Below, piece after piece: positions 17,762 to 25,330 of a DNA stretch of 36,514 bases. Under the pieces are notes generated by a model. It was not told where the DNA came from and searched no databases. It saw only the letters and a program-made list of their open reading frames with translations. The stretch is from Sulfuritalea sp. GTDB taxonomy: Bacteria > Pseudomonadota > Gammaproteobacteria > Burkholderiales > Rhodocyclaceae. The stretch spans positions 1-36,514 of the forward strand of contig JALHPU010000039.1 of assembly GCA_022842325.1 (NCBI GenBank), in the 5' to 3' direction. A program made the translations under genes and the position numbers. How positions within the stretch are numbered: the first letter of the stretch is position 1; every line of letters starts with the position of its first letter.

Positions 17762-19801
17762 TCAATTGCCATAGAGCACGCTGGGCAGCCAGAGGCCGAT
17801 CGCGGGGAAGATGTAGAGCAGCGCCAGGGCGAAGACCTGAATCACCATGAAGGGCATCATGCCGGCAAAGATCTGGTTCAGCGTCACATGCGGCGGCGAC
17901 ACCCCCTTCAGGTAGAACGCTGCCATCGCCACCGGTGGCGAGAGGAAGGCCGTCTGCAGGTTGAGCGCCACCAGCAGGCCGAAGAACAGCGGATCGACCC
18001 CGAAATGCGGCAGCAGCGGGATGAAGATCGGCATGAAGATGACGATGATCTCGGTCCATTCCAGCGGCCAGCCGAGGATGAAAATGATGAACTGCGACAG
18101 CAGCATGAATTGCAGCGGCGTCATGTCCAGCGACAGCACCCACTTCTCGACCAGGTCCTGCCCGCCCAGCAACGCGAAGGCCGCCGAGAAGATCGACGAG
18201 CCGACGAACAGCCAGCAGACCATGGCCGAGGTCTTGGCGGTAAGAAACACCGACTCCTTGACCATGGTGAAGTTGAGCTGCCGATAGGCGGCTGCAAGCA
18301 CGAAGCCGCCGGCCGAACCGATGGCCGCGGCCTCGGTCGGCGTCGCCAGGCCGAAGACGATGCTGCCGAGCACGGCCAGGATCAGCAGTGCCAGCGGGAA
18401 GAAGGAGCCCAGCAGCATCTTGAATACTTCGAGCCTAACGAAGGTAAAGATGGTGTAGAAACCGATGGCGCTGGCGACGCTGACGCCGAACACGATCCAG
18501 TACCAGGTGGGAACCGGGCGGCGCTCCGCATCAGGCGTCACCGCTCCGGCAGCGCCGGCGGCGGTATCCCCCACAGTCGGCGCTGGCGGCACGGCGACTC
18601 TTGCCGCAGGCGCTTGCGCAGTGGCACCCGTCGCTGCCTTTGCGGCGGGCGGCTCCTGCACTCCCTCCGCCGGCGGCTCCTTGACACCGTCTTCCTCGGC
18701 CGGGGGTTCCTTCAGCCCATCCGACTCTTCCTCGGGCTCGGCAAGGCCTTCTTCCTTCGGTTCCGCCAGGCCACCGCTTTCTTCGACGGCGGCTTCCTCG
18801 ATACCGCCACCCATTTCAACCAGCCCGGCGGTTTCTGCGGTCGCCAACGGTTTGGTCGCGAGGTTCCAGGTAAAGGCGAGGAACAGCACCAGCGTCAGCG
18901 CCGGCAGCAGCGCGATGAAACCCTGCTTGGCGATCACGCCGCTGCTGATACCCAGGTTGCGCGATCCCTTGAGGGCACCGATCAGGCCCGGCAGAACCCG
19001 GTGGCTGATGGCTTCGCGAATTTTTTCGTTGGCCGGTGGCAGGTCGATGTGGCGCTCCTCCATCGGCAGGGGCGGTGCCCATTCCGGCTTCAGCTTTGCC
19101 ATCGCGATGACATAGATGATGTAGAGGCTGGCCAGCATGATGCCCGGGAAGAAGGCGCCGGCATACAGCTGCACCACCGAGACACCGGCGGTAGCGCCAT
19201 AGACGATCAGCAGCACCGAGGGCGGGATCAGGATGCCGAGGCAGCCGCCGGCGGTGATCACGCCCGCCGAAAGCCGAACGTCATAACCCGACTTGAGCAT
19301 GGTCGGCAGGGCCAGCAGGCCCATCAGCGTCACCACCGCGCCGACGATGCCGGTGGCCGTGGCGAAAATCGCGCAGGTGACCAGGGTCGCGACGGCCAGG
19401 GAGCCGGGCAGGCGCGCCAGCGCCAGTTCCAGCGAGCGGAACAGCTTGGCGATCAGATTCGCGCGCTCGACCAGGTAGCCCATGAAGACGAACAGGGGAA
19501 TCGAAATCAGCACGTCGTTGGACATCACCGAATAGGCGCGCTGCACCATGAGGTCCAGTGTCTGGCGTACGGCAAGATCCGGATTCACGCTGTTATAGGC
19601 CAGCCAGGCAAAGAAAACGCCCATGCCCATCAGGGTGAAAGCGGTGGGGAAGCCGAGCATGATCGCCACCACCACCAGCGACAGCATCAGCAGGCCGAGA
19701 TGGCCATTCTGCATGTTGCCCCAGGGCATGAAGATCACGGTGACCGTCAGGATCATCGCCATCAGCGAGAAACCGAACCAGAGTTCCTTCCTGATTTTCA
19801 T
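17762..19801 (-). CDS. dctM: TRAP transporter large permease (DctM) with a low-complexity insertion
   Basis: A 679-residue inner-membrane protein, the ion-coupled channel subunit of a tripartite ATP-independent periplasmic transporter. The N-terminal half (about 1-320) has DctM marks: GFPTAFTLMGMGVFF, ISIPLFVFMGYLVERANL, FATATGIVGAVVTLM and GGCLGILIPPSVLLIVYG. The C-terminal half (about 432-679) has FGLATPTEAAAIGSAGG and GWPLEWTEIIVIFMPI. Between them lie about 110 residues rich in Glu, Pro, Ala and Gly (321-430), including five degenerate G(L/V)xEPxEE units at 343-386. Ordinary DctM proteins are about 430 residues; longer forms exist in the mannitol/chloroaromatic subgroup, but this acidic repeat is unusual. 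It overlaps dctQ by four bases. Confidence 0.9.
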   Translation of the reverse strand: MKIRKELWFGFSLMAMILTVTVIFMPWGNMQNGHLGLLMLSLVVVAIMLGFPTAFTLMGMGVFFAWLAYNSVNPDLAVRQTLDLMVQRAYSVMSNDVLISIPLFVFMGYLVERANLIAKLFRSLELALARLPGSLAVATLVTCAIFATATGIVGAVVTLMGLLALPTMLKSGYDVRLSAGVITAGGCLGILIPPSVLLIVYGATAGVSVVQLYAGAFFPGIMLASLYIIYVIAMAKLKPEWAPPLPMEERHIDLPPANEKIREAISHRVLPGLIGALKGSRNLGISSGVIAKQGFIALLPALTLVLFLAFTWNLATKPLATAETAGLVEMGGGIEEAAVEESGGLAEPKEEGLAEPEEESDGLKEPPAEEDGVKEPPAEGVQEPPAAKAATGATAQAPAARVAVPPAPTVGDTAAGAAGAVTPDAERRPVPTWYWIVFGVSVASAIGFYTIFTFVRLEVFKMLLGSFFPLALLILAVLGSIVFGLATPTEAAAIGSAGGFVLAAAYRQLNFTMVKESVFLTAKTSAMVCWLFVGSSIFSAAFALLGGQDLVEKWVLSLDMTPLQFMLLSQFIIFILGWPLEWTEIIVIFMPIFIPLLPHFGVDPLFFGLLVALNLQTAFLSPPVAMAAFYLKGVSPPHVTLNQIFAGMMPFMVIQVFALALLYIFPAIGLWLPSVLYGN

Positions 19802-20451
19802 TTCGCCGCTCCCGGGTGCGCCTGATGATCATGACTCTGGGCAACCACGTATTTGTCGAGCGCGGCGATGTCCTCATCCTTGACGTGCACCATTTCCTTC
19901 AGCTTTTCGACGTCGACTTCCTCGACATCATGCTCGCGTGACGGCCACTCGCCGTCGCGGATGCAGAGGATGCAGCGGATGATCTCGACCACGCCCTGCA
20001 GCAGCAGGAACGCACCGGCCACGGGAAGCACGGTCTTGAACGGATACACCGGCGGGCCGTCGGCGGTGACGTTCGAATGCTCGTTGATGGCCCAGGCGTC
20101 GCCGGCGAAGTTGTAGCCGGCCCAGGCCAGCGCGAACACGCCGGGAATGAAGAACAGGAAGTACAGCAGCAGGTCCAGGCTGGCCTGGACCCGCGGCGAA
20201 AAGAATCCGTAGAGCACGTCGCCGCGCACATGGCCGTTCTTGGACAGGGTATAGGCGCCGGCCATCATGAACACCGTGCCATACATCATGATCATGACGT
20301 CGAAGGCCCAGGGGTGCGGATTGTCCAGCACATAGCGCGAGAACACCTCCCAGGAAATCATGAAGGTAAGCGTGACGATCAGCCATGAAAACGCCTGGCC
20401 GATGAAGGTGCTGATCCTGTCGATGGTCAGCAGAAATTTCTGCAATTGCAT
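19798..20451 (-). CDS. dctQ: TRAP transporter small permease (DctQ)
   Basis: A 217-residue inner-membrane protein, the small subunit that pairs with DctM. Four hydrophobic segments are visible. Family marks are FMISWEVFSRYVLDNPHPWAFD and GAYTLSKNGHVRGDVLYG, typical of DctQ in 2-oxo-acid and chloroaromatic-type TRAP systems. A hydrophilic acidic tail (about 175-217, with VEEVDVEKLKEMVHVKDEDI) is longer than in minimal DctQ proteins. The stop overlaps the dctM start (ATGA). It starts 74 bases after dctP, across a terminator-like hairpin. Confidence 0.88.
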   Translation of the reverse strand: MQLQKFLLTIDRISTFIGQAFSWLIVTLTFMISWEVFSRYVLDNPHPWAFDVMIMMYGTVFMMAGAYTLSKNGHVRGDVLYGFFSPRVQASLDLLLYFLFFIPGVFALAWAGYNFAGDAWAINEHSNVTADGPPVYPFKTVLPVAGAFLLLQGVVEIIRCILCIRDGEWPSREHDVEEVDVEKLKEMVHVKDEDIAALDKYVVAQSHDHQAHPGAAK

Positions 20452-20465
20452 GAGTTGGCCTGCTG

Positions 20466-20503
20466 AAAAAAATCAACCACCCGGACTGCGCCCGGATGGT
20501 TGA
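20466..20503 (-). terminator. Intra-operon terminator between dctP and dctQ
   Basis: Read on the minus strand, TCAACCA-T-CCGG pairs with CCGG-G-TGGTTGA around a seven-base loop, followed by seven T residues (20472-20466). One internal mismatch is present. It is 23 bases after the dctP stop. A partial terminator here would make more binding protein than permease, as is common in uptake operons. Confidence 0.8.
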
Positions 20504-20525
20504 TGGTGTTGACGATGCGGACCTC

Positions 20526-21683
20526 TCAACCCTTCTTGGGTGCAGCTTTCTTGGCTCCAAAGAAATGGCTTACGGCCATGCGCCGGCTGACGTAGGTGTC
20601 CTGGTCCCATTTCACGGCACGCTCGGCGAACGCCCTCTGCGATGCAGCGATTTCCTTGAACAGCGGATTCTCGGCCGATTTCTTTTCCACGATCGCATCC
20701 CACAGGGTGAGCTGCTTCTGCAGCACCGCATCCGGGGTCTTGTAGAACTTGACCTTGTCCTTGGTCTGGAGCTCGATGTAGTCCTTCGAATAGCGATCGA
20801 TCGCCTTCCACGACATGTCGGCCGATGCGGCTTCCACTGCATTGTTGATGATCGACTTCATTTTCGCCGGCAGCGCATCGTACTTCGGCTTGTTAAACAT
20901 GATCTCGAAGGTCTCGGCGCTCTGGTGGTAGCTCTGCAGCATGCAGACCTTCGACACGTCGGCGAAGCCGAGCAGGCGGTCCGAGGTGGCGTTGTTGAAC
21001 TCGGCCGCATCGAGCAGGCCGCGGTCCATGGCAGGCACGATTTCGCCGCCGGGCAGCGCATTCACCGCCGCGCCCATGGCCGTGAACAAGTCGATGGCGA
21101 GGCCGTTGGTGCGGAACTTGAGGCCCTTGAAGTCTTCCGGCTTGGTAACCGGCTTCTTGAACCAGCCCAGGGGCTGCGTCGCCATCGGGCCATAGAGGAA
21201 GGACTGTACCGTCGTGATGCCGATCGACGCATACAGCTTCGCCAGCAGTTCGGCGCCGCCGCCGTACTTGTGCCACGACAGCAGCATGTTGGCGTCCATG
21301 CCGAAGGCCGGACCGGAATTCCACAGCGCCAGCGCATTCTGTTTGCCGTAATGGTAGCCCAGCACGCCATGACCACCGTCCAGCGTGCCCTTGGACACAG
21401 CCTCCAGCAGACCGAAGGCGGGGACGACCGCACCGGCCGGCAGCACTTCGATCTTGAGGTCGCCGCCGGTCATGTCGTTGACCTTCTTGGCGAAGTCCTG
21501 TGCGTACTCGTGGAAGATGTCTTTCGCCGGCCAGGTGCTCTGCCAGCGCATGCTGATCGGGCCGGCCTGCGCCTTGGCGATCATCGGGAAACCCGCGGCG
21601 ACGGCACCCGCTGTGCCGGTGGCGGCGGCAGCGAGGAACTTGCGGCGGGACGGTTTCAGTTCGGGTTGCTTGGTGTCGGACAT
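20526..21683 (-). CDS. dctP: TRAP transporter substrate-binding protein (DctP, TakP-like)
   Basis: A 385-residue periplasmic binding protein. The N-terminus carries a Tat signal (SRRKFLAAAATG, residues 12-23, with likely cleavage after AKAQA near 40). The mature part shows RWQSTWPAKDIFHEYAQDF, EVLPAGAVVPAFG, DFKGLKFRTNG, LPGGEIVPAMDRG and EFNNATSDRLLG. This pattern is shared with TakP-type proteins that bind 2-oxo acids; substrate assignment remains inference. AGGAGGAG precedes the ATG at 21683; an upstream start at 21728 has no support. It is the first gene of the minus-strand operon and is divergent from a GntR regulator. Confidence 0.9.
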   Translation of the reverse strand: MSDTKQPELKPSRRKFLAAAATGTAGAVAAGFPMIAKAQAGPISMRWQSTWPAKDIFHEYAQDFAKKVNDMTGGDLKIEVLPAGAVVPAFGLLEAVSKGTLDGGHGVLGYHYGKQNALALWNSGPAFGMDANMLLSWHKYGGGAELLAKLYASIGITTVQSFLYGPMATQPLGWFKKPVTKPEDFKGLKFRTNGLAIDLFTAMGAAVNALPGGEIVPAMDRGLLDAAEFNNATSDRLLGFADVSKVCMLQSYHQSAETFEIMFNKPKYDALPAKMKSIINNAVEAASADMSWKAIDRYSKDYIELQTKDKVKFYKTPDAVLQKQLTLWDAIVEKKSAENPLFKEIAASQRAFAERAVKWDQDTYVSRRMAVSHFFGAKKAAPKKG

Positions 21684-21805
21684 GGGACTCCTCCTGGGAT
21701 GATTTGAGATTTGGCGGTCTCCTGGCATTCACCATGGCGACCAGCGATCCTGTTTTTGAACCTACGGGACTGCGACTGACGAAGCCACTTTACCAGAAAC
21801 AGAAT

Positions 21806-21816
21806 TTGTCTGACAA
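21806..21816. promoter_or_regulatory. GntR/FadR-type operator
   Basis: TTGTCTGACAA is a perfect 11-bp palindrome matching the FadR-subfamily pattern TNGTNNNACNA. A second GACAA follows at 21820 in the series GACAATAG-GACAACAG. It lies between dctP and the GntR gene, 26 bases before the GntR start, so it could control both directions. Recognition by the adjacent regulator is inferred. Confidence 0.6.
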
Positions 21817-21841
21817 TAGGACAACAGTTAAAAAGGTGTCC

Positions 21842-22636
21842 ATGCCCGCCACCCCCCCCCAAGCTGCCGAGCCCAGCACCGAATTGAGCCGGATTACGCG
21901 GCCCTTGCGCCTTTCCGAAGAAGTCTCGGGCGACTTGCTGCGCCGTATCGCGCGCGGCGAGCTCAAGCCGGGCGACCGCCTGCCGACTGAAAAGGCGCTG
22001 GGCGAGGCCTTCGGCGTCAGCCGAGCCGTGGTGCGCGAAGCGATCGCGCGGCTCAAGGCCGATGGTCTGATCGAAACCCGCCAGGGCTCGGGCGCCTTCG
22101 TCGTCGAGGCGCCGAAAACCATCAACCTGCGCTTCTGGCAGGGCGCCGGCCCGGAACTCGACGAGCTGCGTGACATCTTCGAGCTGCGCGCCATGGTCGA
22201 AGGTGCCGTGGCAGAACTGGCTGCGCATCGCCGCGACGAAAACGACCTGAAGACCATGGCCGAACATCTGCAGGCGATGGACGACGCGATGAGCGCCGGC
22301 CGCGACGGTACGGAAGCGGACGACAACTTCCACATCGCGATGGCCAGGGCGACGCACAATGCCTATGTAAGCCAGCTGGTGGAATTTCTCGGCCGGCATT
22401 TTTCCGATTCGCGCAAGCTGTCCTGGCAGGGCACGCGCGACGAGCATGCGCATCCGCATGAAGCCCAGAACGAACATCGCGCCCTGTTCGACGCCATATC
22501 GCGCGGCAACGCCGAGGCAGCACGGCGCTGCGCACAGGAGCATCTGCGCGGCGCGGCCGGCCGCTTCGGCATAATGCTGGCCCTTGACCTCGATCGACTA
22601 CCCCCTGCCGCCACCAAAGCCGGCAGCAAACGTTAA
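21842..22636 (+). CDS. GntR-family regulator, FadR subfamily (FCD domain)
   Basis: A 264-residue transcription factor. Residues about 22-93 form the winged helix: SGDLLRRIARGELKPGDRLPTEKALGEAFGVSRAVVREAIARLKADGLIETRQGSGAFV (read as successive helices). The C-terminal FCD ligand-binding domain (about 105-235) has IFELRAMVEGAVAELAA and metal-site residues D161/H164 in DNFHIAMA, H212 in EHRALFDAI and H234 in EHLRGA. Such proteins typically repress organic-acid uptake genes and release DNA on binding the acid. The start is set at 21842; upstream in-frame starts would run across the operator. Codons 4-6 contain nine C residues in a row. It is divergent from dctP. Confidence 0.9.
   Translation: MPATPPQAAEPSTELSRITRPLRLSEEVSGDLLRRIARGELKPGDRLPTEKALGEAFGVSRAVVREAIARLKADGLIETRQGSGAFVVEAPKTINLRFWQGAGPELDELRDIFELRAMVEGAVAELAAHRRDENDLKTMAEHLQAMDDAMSAGRDGTEADDNFHIAMARATHNAYVSQLVEFLGRHFSDSRKLSWQGTRDEHAHPHEAQNEHRALFDAISRGNAEAARRCAQEHLRGAAGRFGIMLALDLDRLPPAATKAGSKR
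21852..21860 (+). repeat. Homopolymer run of nine C
   Basis: Nine consecutive C residues span codons 4-6 of the GntR gene. Slippage by one base would shift the frame within the first ten codons and abolish the protein. No other run this long was seen in a coding region of the window. Sequencing error is also more likely at such runs. Confidence 0.6.
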
Positions 22637-22678
22637 ACTGTCCGCCGCACCCATCACTGCATAACACACCCCTACCCC

Positions 22679-23398
22679 ATGCTCGACATTTCCACCGCCG
22701 CATTCTGGATTGCGGTACTGCAAATCATCCTGATCGACATCCTGCTCGGCGGCGACAATGCCGTAGTCATTGCGCTGGCCTGCCGCAAGCTGCCCGACGA
22801 GCAGCGCAAGAAGGGGATCTTCTGGGGCGTGGTGGGCGCCATCGGCCTGCGCATCGTGTTGATCTTCTTCGCCCTGCAGCTGCTGGCGGTGCCCTGGCTC
22901 AAGATCGTCGGCGCCCTGCTGCTGTTCTGGATCGGCGTCAAACTGCTGCTGCCGGAGGACGAAGGCCATGGCGATGTCGCCGCATCGACCTCGCTGGCCG
23001 GCGCGATCAAGACCATCATCGTCGCCGACGCCGTGATGAGCCTGGACAACGTCATCGCCGTGGCCGGTGCCGCCAACGGCAGCATGCTGCTGGTGGTGTT
23101 CGGCATCCTGGTCTCGATCCCGATCGTGGTCTGGGGCAGCCAGCTGGTGCTGAAGCTGATGGACCGCTATCCGATCGTGATCACCGCGGGCGGCGCCCTG
23201 CTCGGCTGGATCGGCGGCGGCATGATCGTCACCGACCCGGCGCTGCCGGCCGGGCTGCTCGACGGCATACCCTACGTCAAGACGATTGCGGCGCTGGCGG
23301 GTGCATTACTGGTGATCGCCATCGGCAAATGGCTGGCGCTGCGCGCCACGCCACGGGCCGCCGTCGAACTCACAGCCAACGATTCCACGAAAGGTTGA
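22679..23398 (+). CDS. TerC-family / YjbE-type membrane protein
   Basis: A 239-residue inner-membrane protein with about seven hydrophobic segments. TerC-family marks are IDILLGGDNAVVIALACRKL near the N-terminus and VADAVMSLDNVIAVAGAANG in the middle. Both carry the conserved acidic residues (D25, and two Asp in DAVMSLDN) thought to bind a metal ion. Relatives are linked to manganese export during exoenzyme metalation or to tellurite resistance; which applies here is not known. It follows the GntR gene by 42 bases and precedes the stress protein by two, so the three may be co-transcribed. No yybP-ykoY riboswitch fits in the short leader. Confidence 0.87.
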   Translation: MLDISTAAFWIAVLQIILIDILLGGDNAVVIALACRKLPDEQRKKGIFWGVVGAIGLRIVLIFFALQLLAVPWLKIVGALLLFWIGVKLLLPEDEGHGDVAASTSLAGAIKTIIVADAVMSLDNVIAVAGAANGSMLLVVFGILVSIPIVVWGSQLVLKLMDRYPIVITAGGALLGWIGGGMIVTDPALPAGLLDGIPYVKTIAALAGALLVIAIGKWLALRATPRAAVELTANDSTKG

Positions 23399-23400
23399 AC

Positions 23401-23829
23401 ATGACGCAAAAATGGCTGGTGCCGATCGACGGCTCCGAAATCGCGCTGCGCTCGATCGACTGGATCATCAAGCATGCCGCGGCATGGCGCGAGCCGCCGC
23501 AGATCCACCTGATCAATGTCCAGGTGTCGTTGCCCAACGATATCGGCCGCTTCATCAACGCCGAAGCGCTGCGCGATTTTCATCTCGAGACCGGCATGGC
23601 GGCCCTGGCCCCGGCGCGCGACCGCCTCGCCGCGGCCGGCCTGGGCCCCGAACTGCATGTACTGGTGGGCGACCCCGCAACGGCCATCACGGAATTCGCC
23701 GACAGCCATGCCTGCAGCCAGATCCTGATCGGCACCCACGGCCACAGCGGCCTTACCGGCACCCTGCTCGGTTCGGTAGCGATGAAAGTGGTGCACCACG
23801 CTCACGTACCGGTGCTGCTGGTGCGATAG
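23401..23829 (+). CDS. Universal stress protein (UspA family)
   Basis: A 142-residue single-domain Usp. The N-terminal strand KWLVPIDGSEIALRSIDW has the conserved Asp of the nucleotide pocket. The ATP-binding motif G-2x-G-9x-G(S/T) is present as GTHGHSGLTGTLLGSVA near the C-terminus, followed by HHAHVPVLLVR. This is therefore the ATP-binding type. It starts two bases after the TerC-like gene. Its specific stress role is not readable. Confidence 0.9.
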   Translation: MTQKWLVPIDGSEIALRSIDWIIKHAAAWREPPQIHLINVQVSLPNDIGRFINAEALRDFHLETGMAALAPARDRLAAAGLGPELHVLVGDPATAITEFADSHACSQILIGTHGHSGLTGTLLGSVAMKVVHHAHVPVLLVR

Positions 23830-23850
23830 ACCGCCGTAGCGGACTCTGTC

Positions 23851-23891
23851 TGCCGGGGAATCCGCTTCGCGGGCCGGCAAGCGCCGACTTT
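23851..23891. repeat. Intergenic copy of the trpC palindrome plus recurrent motif
   Basis: TGCCGG (23851-23856) pairs with CCGGCA (23874-23879), enclosing CCGC-TTC-GCGG (23862-23872). The spacing is identical to 7872-7898 in trpC. It is followed by AGCGCCGACTTT (23880-23891). It starts 21 bases after the usp stop. A small CCGC-CGTA-GCGG hairpin precedes it at 23831-23842. Confidence 0.65.
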
Positions 23892-23935
23892 CACGAATAG
23901 CCCGGACGACAGATCGAAGCGCGGCTCGTGTGCAT

Positions 23936-24053
23936 CTGAAGCCGCCGCAGGCGGCCTGACATAGTCACCCCCTTCCTCGGGGCGAAGGCGGGGTTTCGCG
24001 GAGCACTGCTCCGCGCCGCCGCAGCCGGCCGGCTGTGCAAAGCCGGCCGTGGG
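23936..24053. repeat. Modular hairpin repeat, copy C
   Basis: Contains GCCGCC-GCA-GGCGGC (23941-23955), GTCACCCCCTTCCTCGG, the palindrome CGCGGAGCA/TGCTCCGCG (23997-24015) and GCCGCAGCCGGCCGGCTG. In reverse complement, its first half matches copy B (6583-6636) and its second half matches copy A (921-1007), so this is the most complete copy. It fills the space between usp and rnpB; no gene was seen in 23830-24100. Confidence 0.6.
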
Positions 24054-24076
24054 ACGGGGGGATGGCTCATCAGAAT

Positions 24077-24101
24077 CCCACCACCGCTACGCGGTGGTGG
24101 G
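24077..24101 (-). terminator. Perfect 11-bp hairpin at the rnpB 3' end
   Basis: CCCACCACCGC (24077-24087) and GCGGTGGTGGG (24091-24101) pair around a three-base loop. It directly follows the conserved rnpB 3' sequence. On the minus strand ATTCTG follows, without a proper T-run, so it may be a processing or stability element rather than a full terminator. Confidence 0.5.
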
Positions 24102-24536
24102 AAGTCCGCCGATAAGCCGGGTTCTGTCGTGGGCAACCATTCCTCTGGGACCGCCGTTACCGACGGCCTCTAGCAGCCTACCCGGGAGCGACGCGGGCCA
24201 CGCCAATGCTCCCCTATTTGGCCTTGCCCCGAATGAGGTTTGCCGTGCCGTCCGTGTTACCACGTCCGCGGTGGGCTCTTACTCCACCATTTCACCCTTA
24301 CCGGTCCATCTTTTCCCTCATCGCAGCAAGCTGCTCTTCAGAAAAAGACTTTGCCGCCCTTGCGGGCGTCAAAGTCGGACTTAGGCGGTATCTTTCTGTT
24401 GCACTGTCTGTCGCCTTGGGTCCTGCGGCTTGCGCCGCCTGACTTATAGCGCCCGGCCGTTAGCCGGCATTCCGCCCTGCGGGGCCCGGACTTTCCTCCA
24501 ACCACTTTCGTGATCAGCGGTTGCCTGGCGAACTTC
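24101..24536 (-). ncRNA. rnpB: RNase P RNA, bacterial class A
   Basis: The catalytic RNA that matures tRNA 5' ends. Read on the minus strand it begins GAAGTTCGCCAGGCAACCGC (24536 down). It carries the universal GGAGGAAAGTCCGGGC core, GGCTAACGGCCGGG (P7-P10 region) and AGGGTGAAATGGTGGAGTA. It ends near GACAGAACCCGGCTTATCGG followed by CGGACTTCC. About 436 nt, a normal type A length. The 5' end pairs with the 3' end as helix P1. Ends are placed from conserved sequence and are good to a few bases. Its 5' end overlaps the last codons of the DUF3025 gene on the same strand. Confidence 0.95.
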
Positions 24537-25314
24537 CCGGGCGCATTGTACGCGCCGGGCGGAACTGGCGCGTATCGTCGTAGTAATCGGGCCGCTGGTC
24601 ATCGGCCGTGGCGCCCGGAATGCCGAGCAGGGGCAGCGGCTGCCAGTCGCGCGGCGAAAACTTTCCGCCATCGAACAGTGCCGCCAGGCGCGAATCGAGC
24701 GATGCCAGTGCGGCAGCCGCAGGCAATTCCAGCCACGCCGTGTCGACCTCGATGAACAGCGCCTTGCCGCACAGGCCGACAAATGGCGCGGCCAGGGCAT
24801 CGTGGCTGGCATGGCCGAAGAGCAGGAAACGCGTGCTGCGCAGCAGTTCCGCGCGCCGGTCGACGAAGACCTCGCGCCAGCGGTGCGCGCACAAGCCCTG
24901 CCACAGATCGGGCGAGGATCCGGCGACCACCACACCGCATTCGTCGAACTGGGTCAGTGCATCGCGCAACGCACCACGTTCGGCGCGGCCTTGGCGGCGC
25001 GCCTCCGTCAGAGCGACAAAATGGCGCCGGTTGAGCGCCGCCTTGGTCAGCGGCAAGGCCAGCCAGATCAGCGCATTGAACAAGTCATGCCGGTTGCCGG
25101 GGCGCGTCGCGATTTCGCCGGCAAGGAAAGCGCGCTCTTCGTAGCCGTCCGCGCCACCCGAAGGTTCGACAAAGCGCAAGGCGACGCCGCCGCCGGTGAC
25201 CAGCCCGCGCTCGCGGGCCAGGGCGTTGAGCCGGGGCAGGTCCGGCGTGCCGCCCGCAAACCAAGGCTGCAGAAACGCCGATAGAGGATGCAGCCCTGCG
25301 CCGACCGGACTCAC
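24514..25314 (-). CDS. DUF3025 family protein
   Basis: A 266-residue protein of unknown function. DUF3025 marks are NRHDLFNALIWLALPLTKAALN, FDECGVVVAGSSPDLW, FLLFGHASHDALAAPFVGLCGKAL and a C-terminal PLPLLGIPGA. The conserved His/Asp/Asn cluster in RHDLFNALIW hints at an active site, but no activity is established. The start is GTG at 25314, 16 bases after the pyrC stop, so the two are probably one transcript. The last seven codons and stop overlap the 5' end of rnpB, and the reading frame also contains the rnpB -10 box. Confidence 0.82.
   Translation of the reverse strand: MSPVGAGLHPLSAFLQPWFAGGTPDLPRLNALARERGLVTGGGVALRFVEPSGGADGYEERAFLAGEIATRPGNRHDLFNALIWLALPLTKAALNRRHFVALTEARRQGRAERGALRDALTQFDECGVVVAGSSPDLWQGLCAHRWREVFVDRRAELLRSTRFLLFGHASHDALAAPFVGLCGKALFIEVDTAWLELPAAAALASLDSRLAALFDGGKFSPRDWQPLPLLGIPGATADDQRPDYYDDTRQFRPARTMRPGSSPGNR
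24545..24550 (-). promoter_or_regulatory. -10 element of the rnpB promoter
   Basis: On the minus strand TACAAT (24550-24545) ends nine bases before the rnpB 5' end, the expected distance for a sigma-70 -10 box. It lies inside the 3' part of the DUF3025 coding region. A -35 match about 17 bases further upstream is poor. Confidence 0.55.
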
Positions 25315-25330
25315 GGCCCGACGCGGCGAA

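Noticed and set aside
17684..19825. A 713-codon open frame opposite dctM
   Set aside because: Low-complexity Gln/Asp/His-rich translation and full overlap with a clear permease gene.
22637..22678. yybP-ykoY manganese riboswitch before the TerC-like gene
   Set aside because: Only 42 bases separate it from the GntR stop, too short for the aptamer, and no matching structure is seen.
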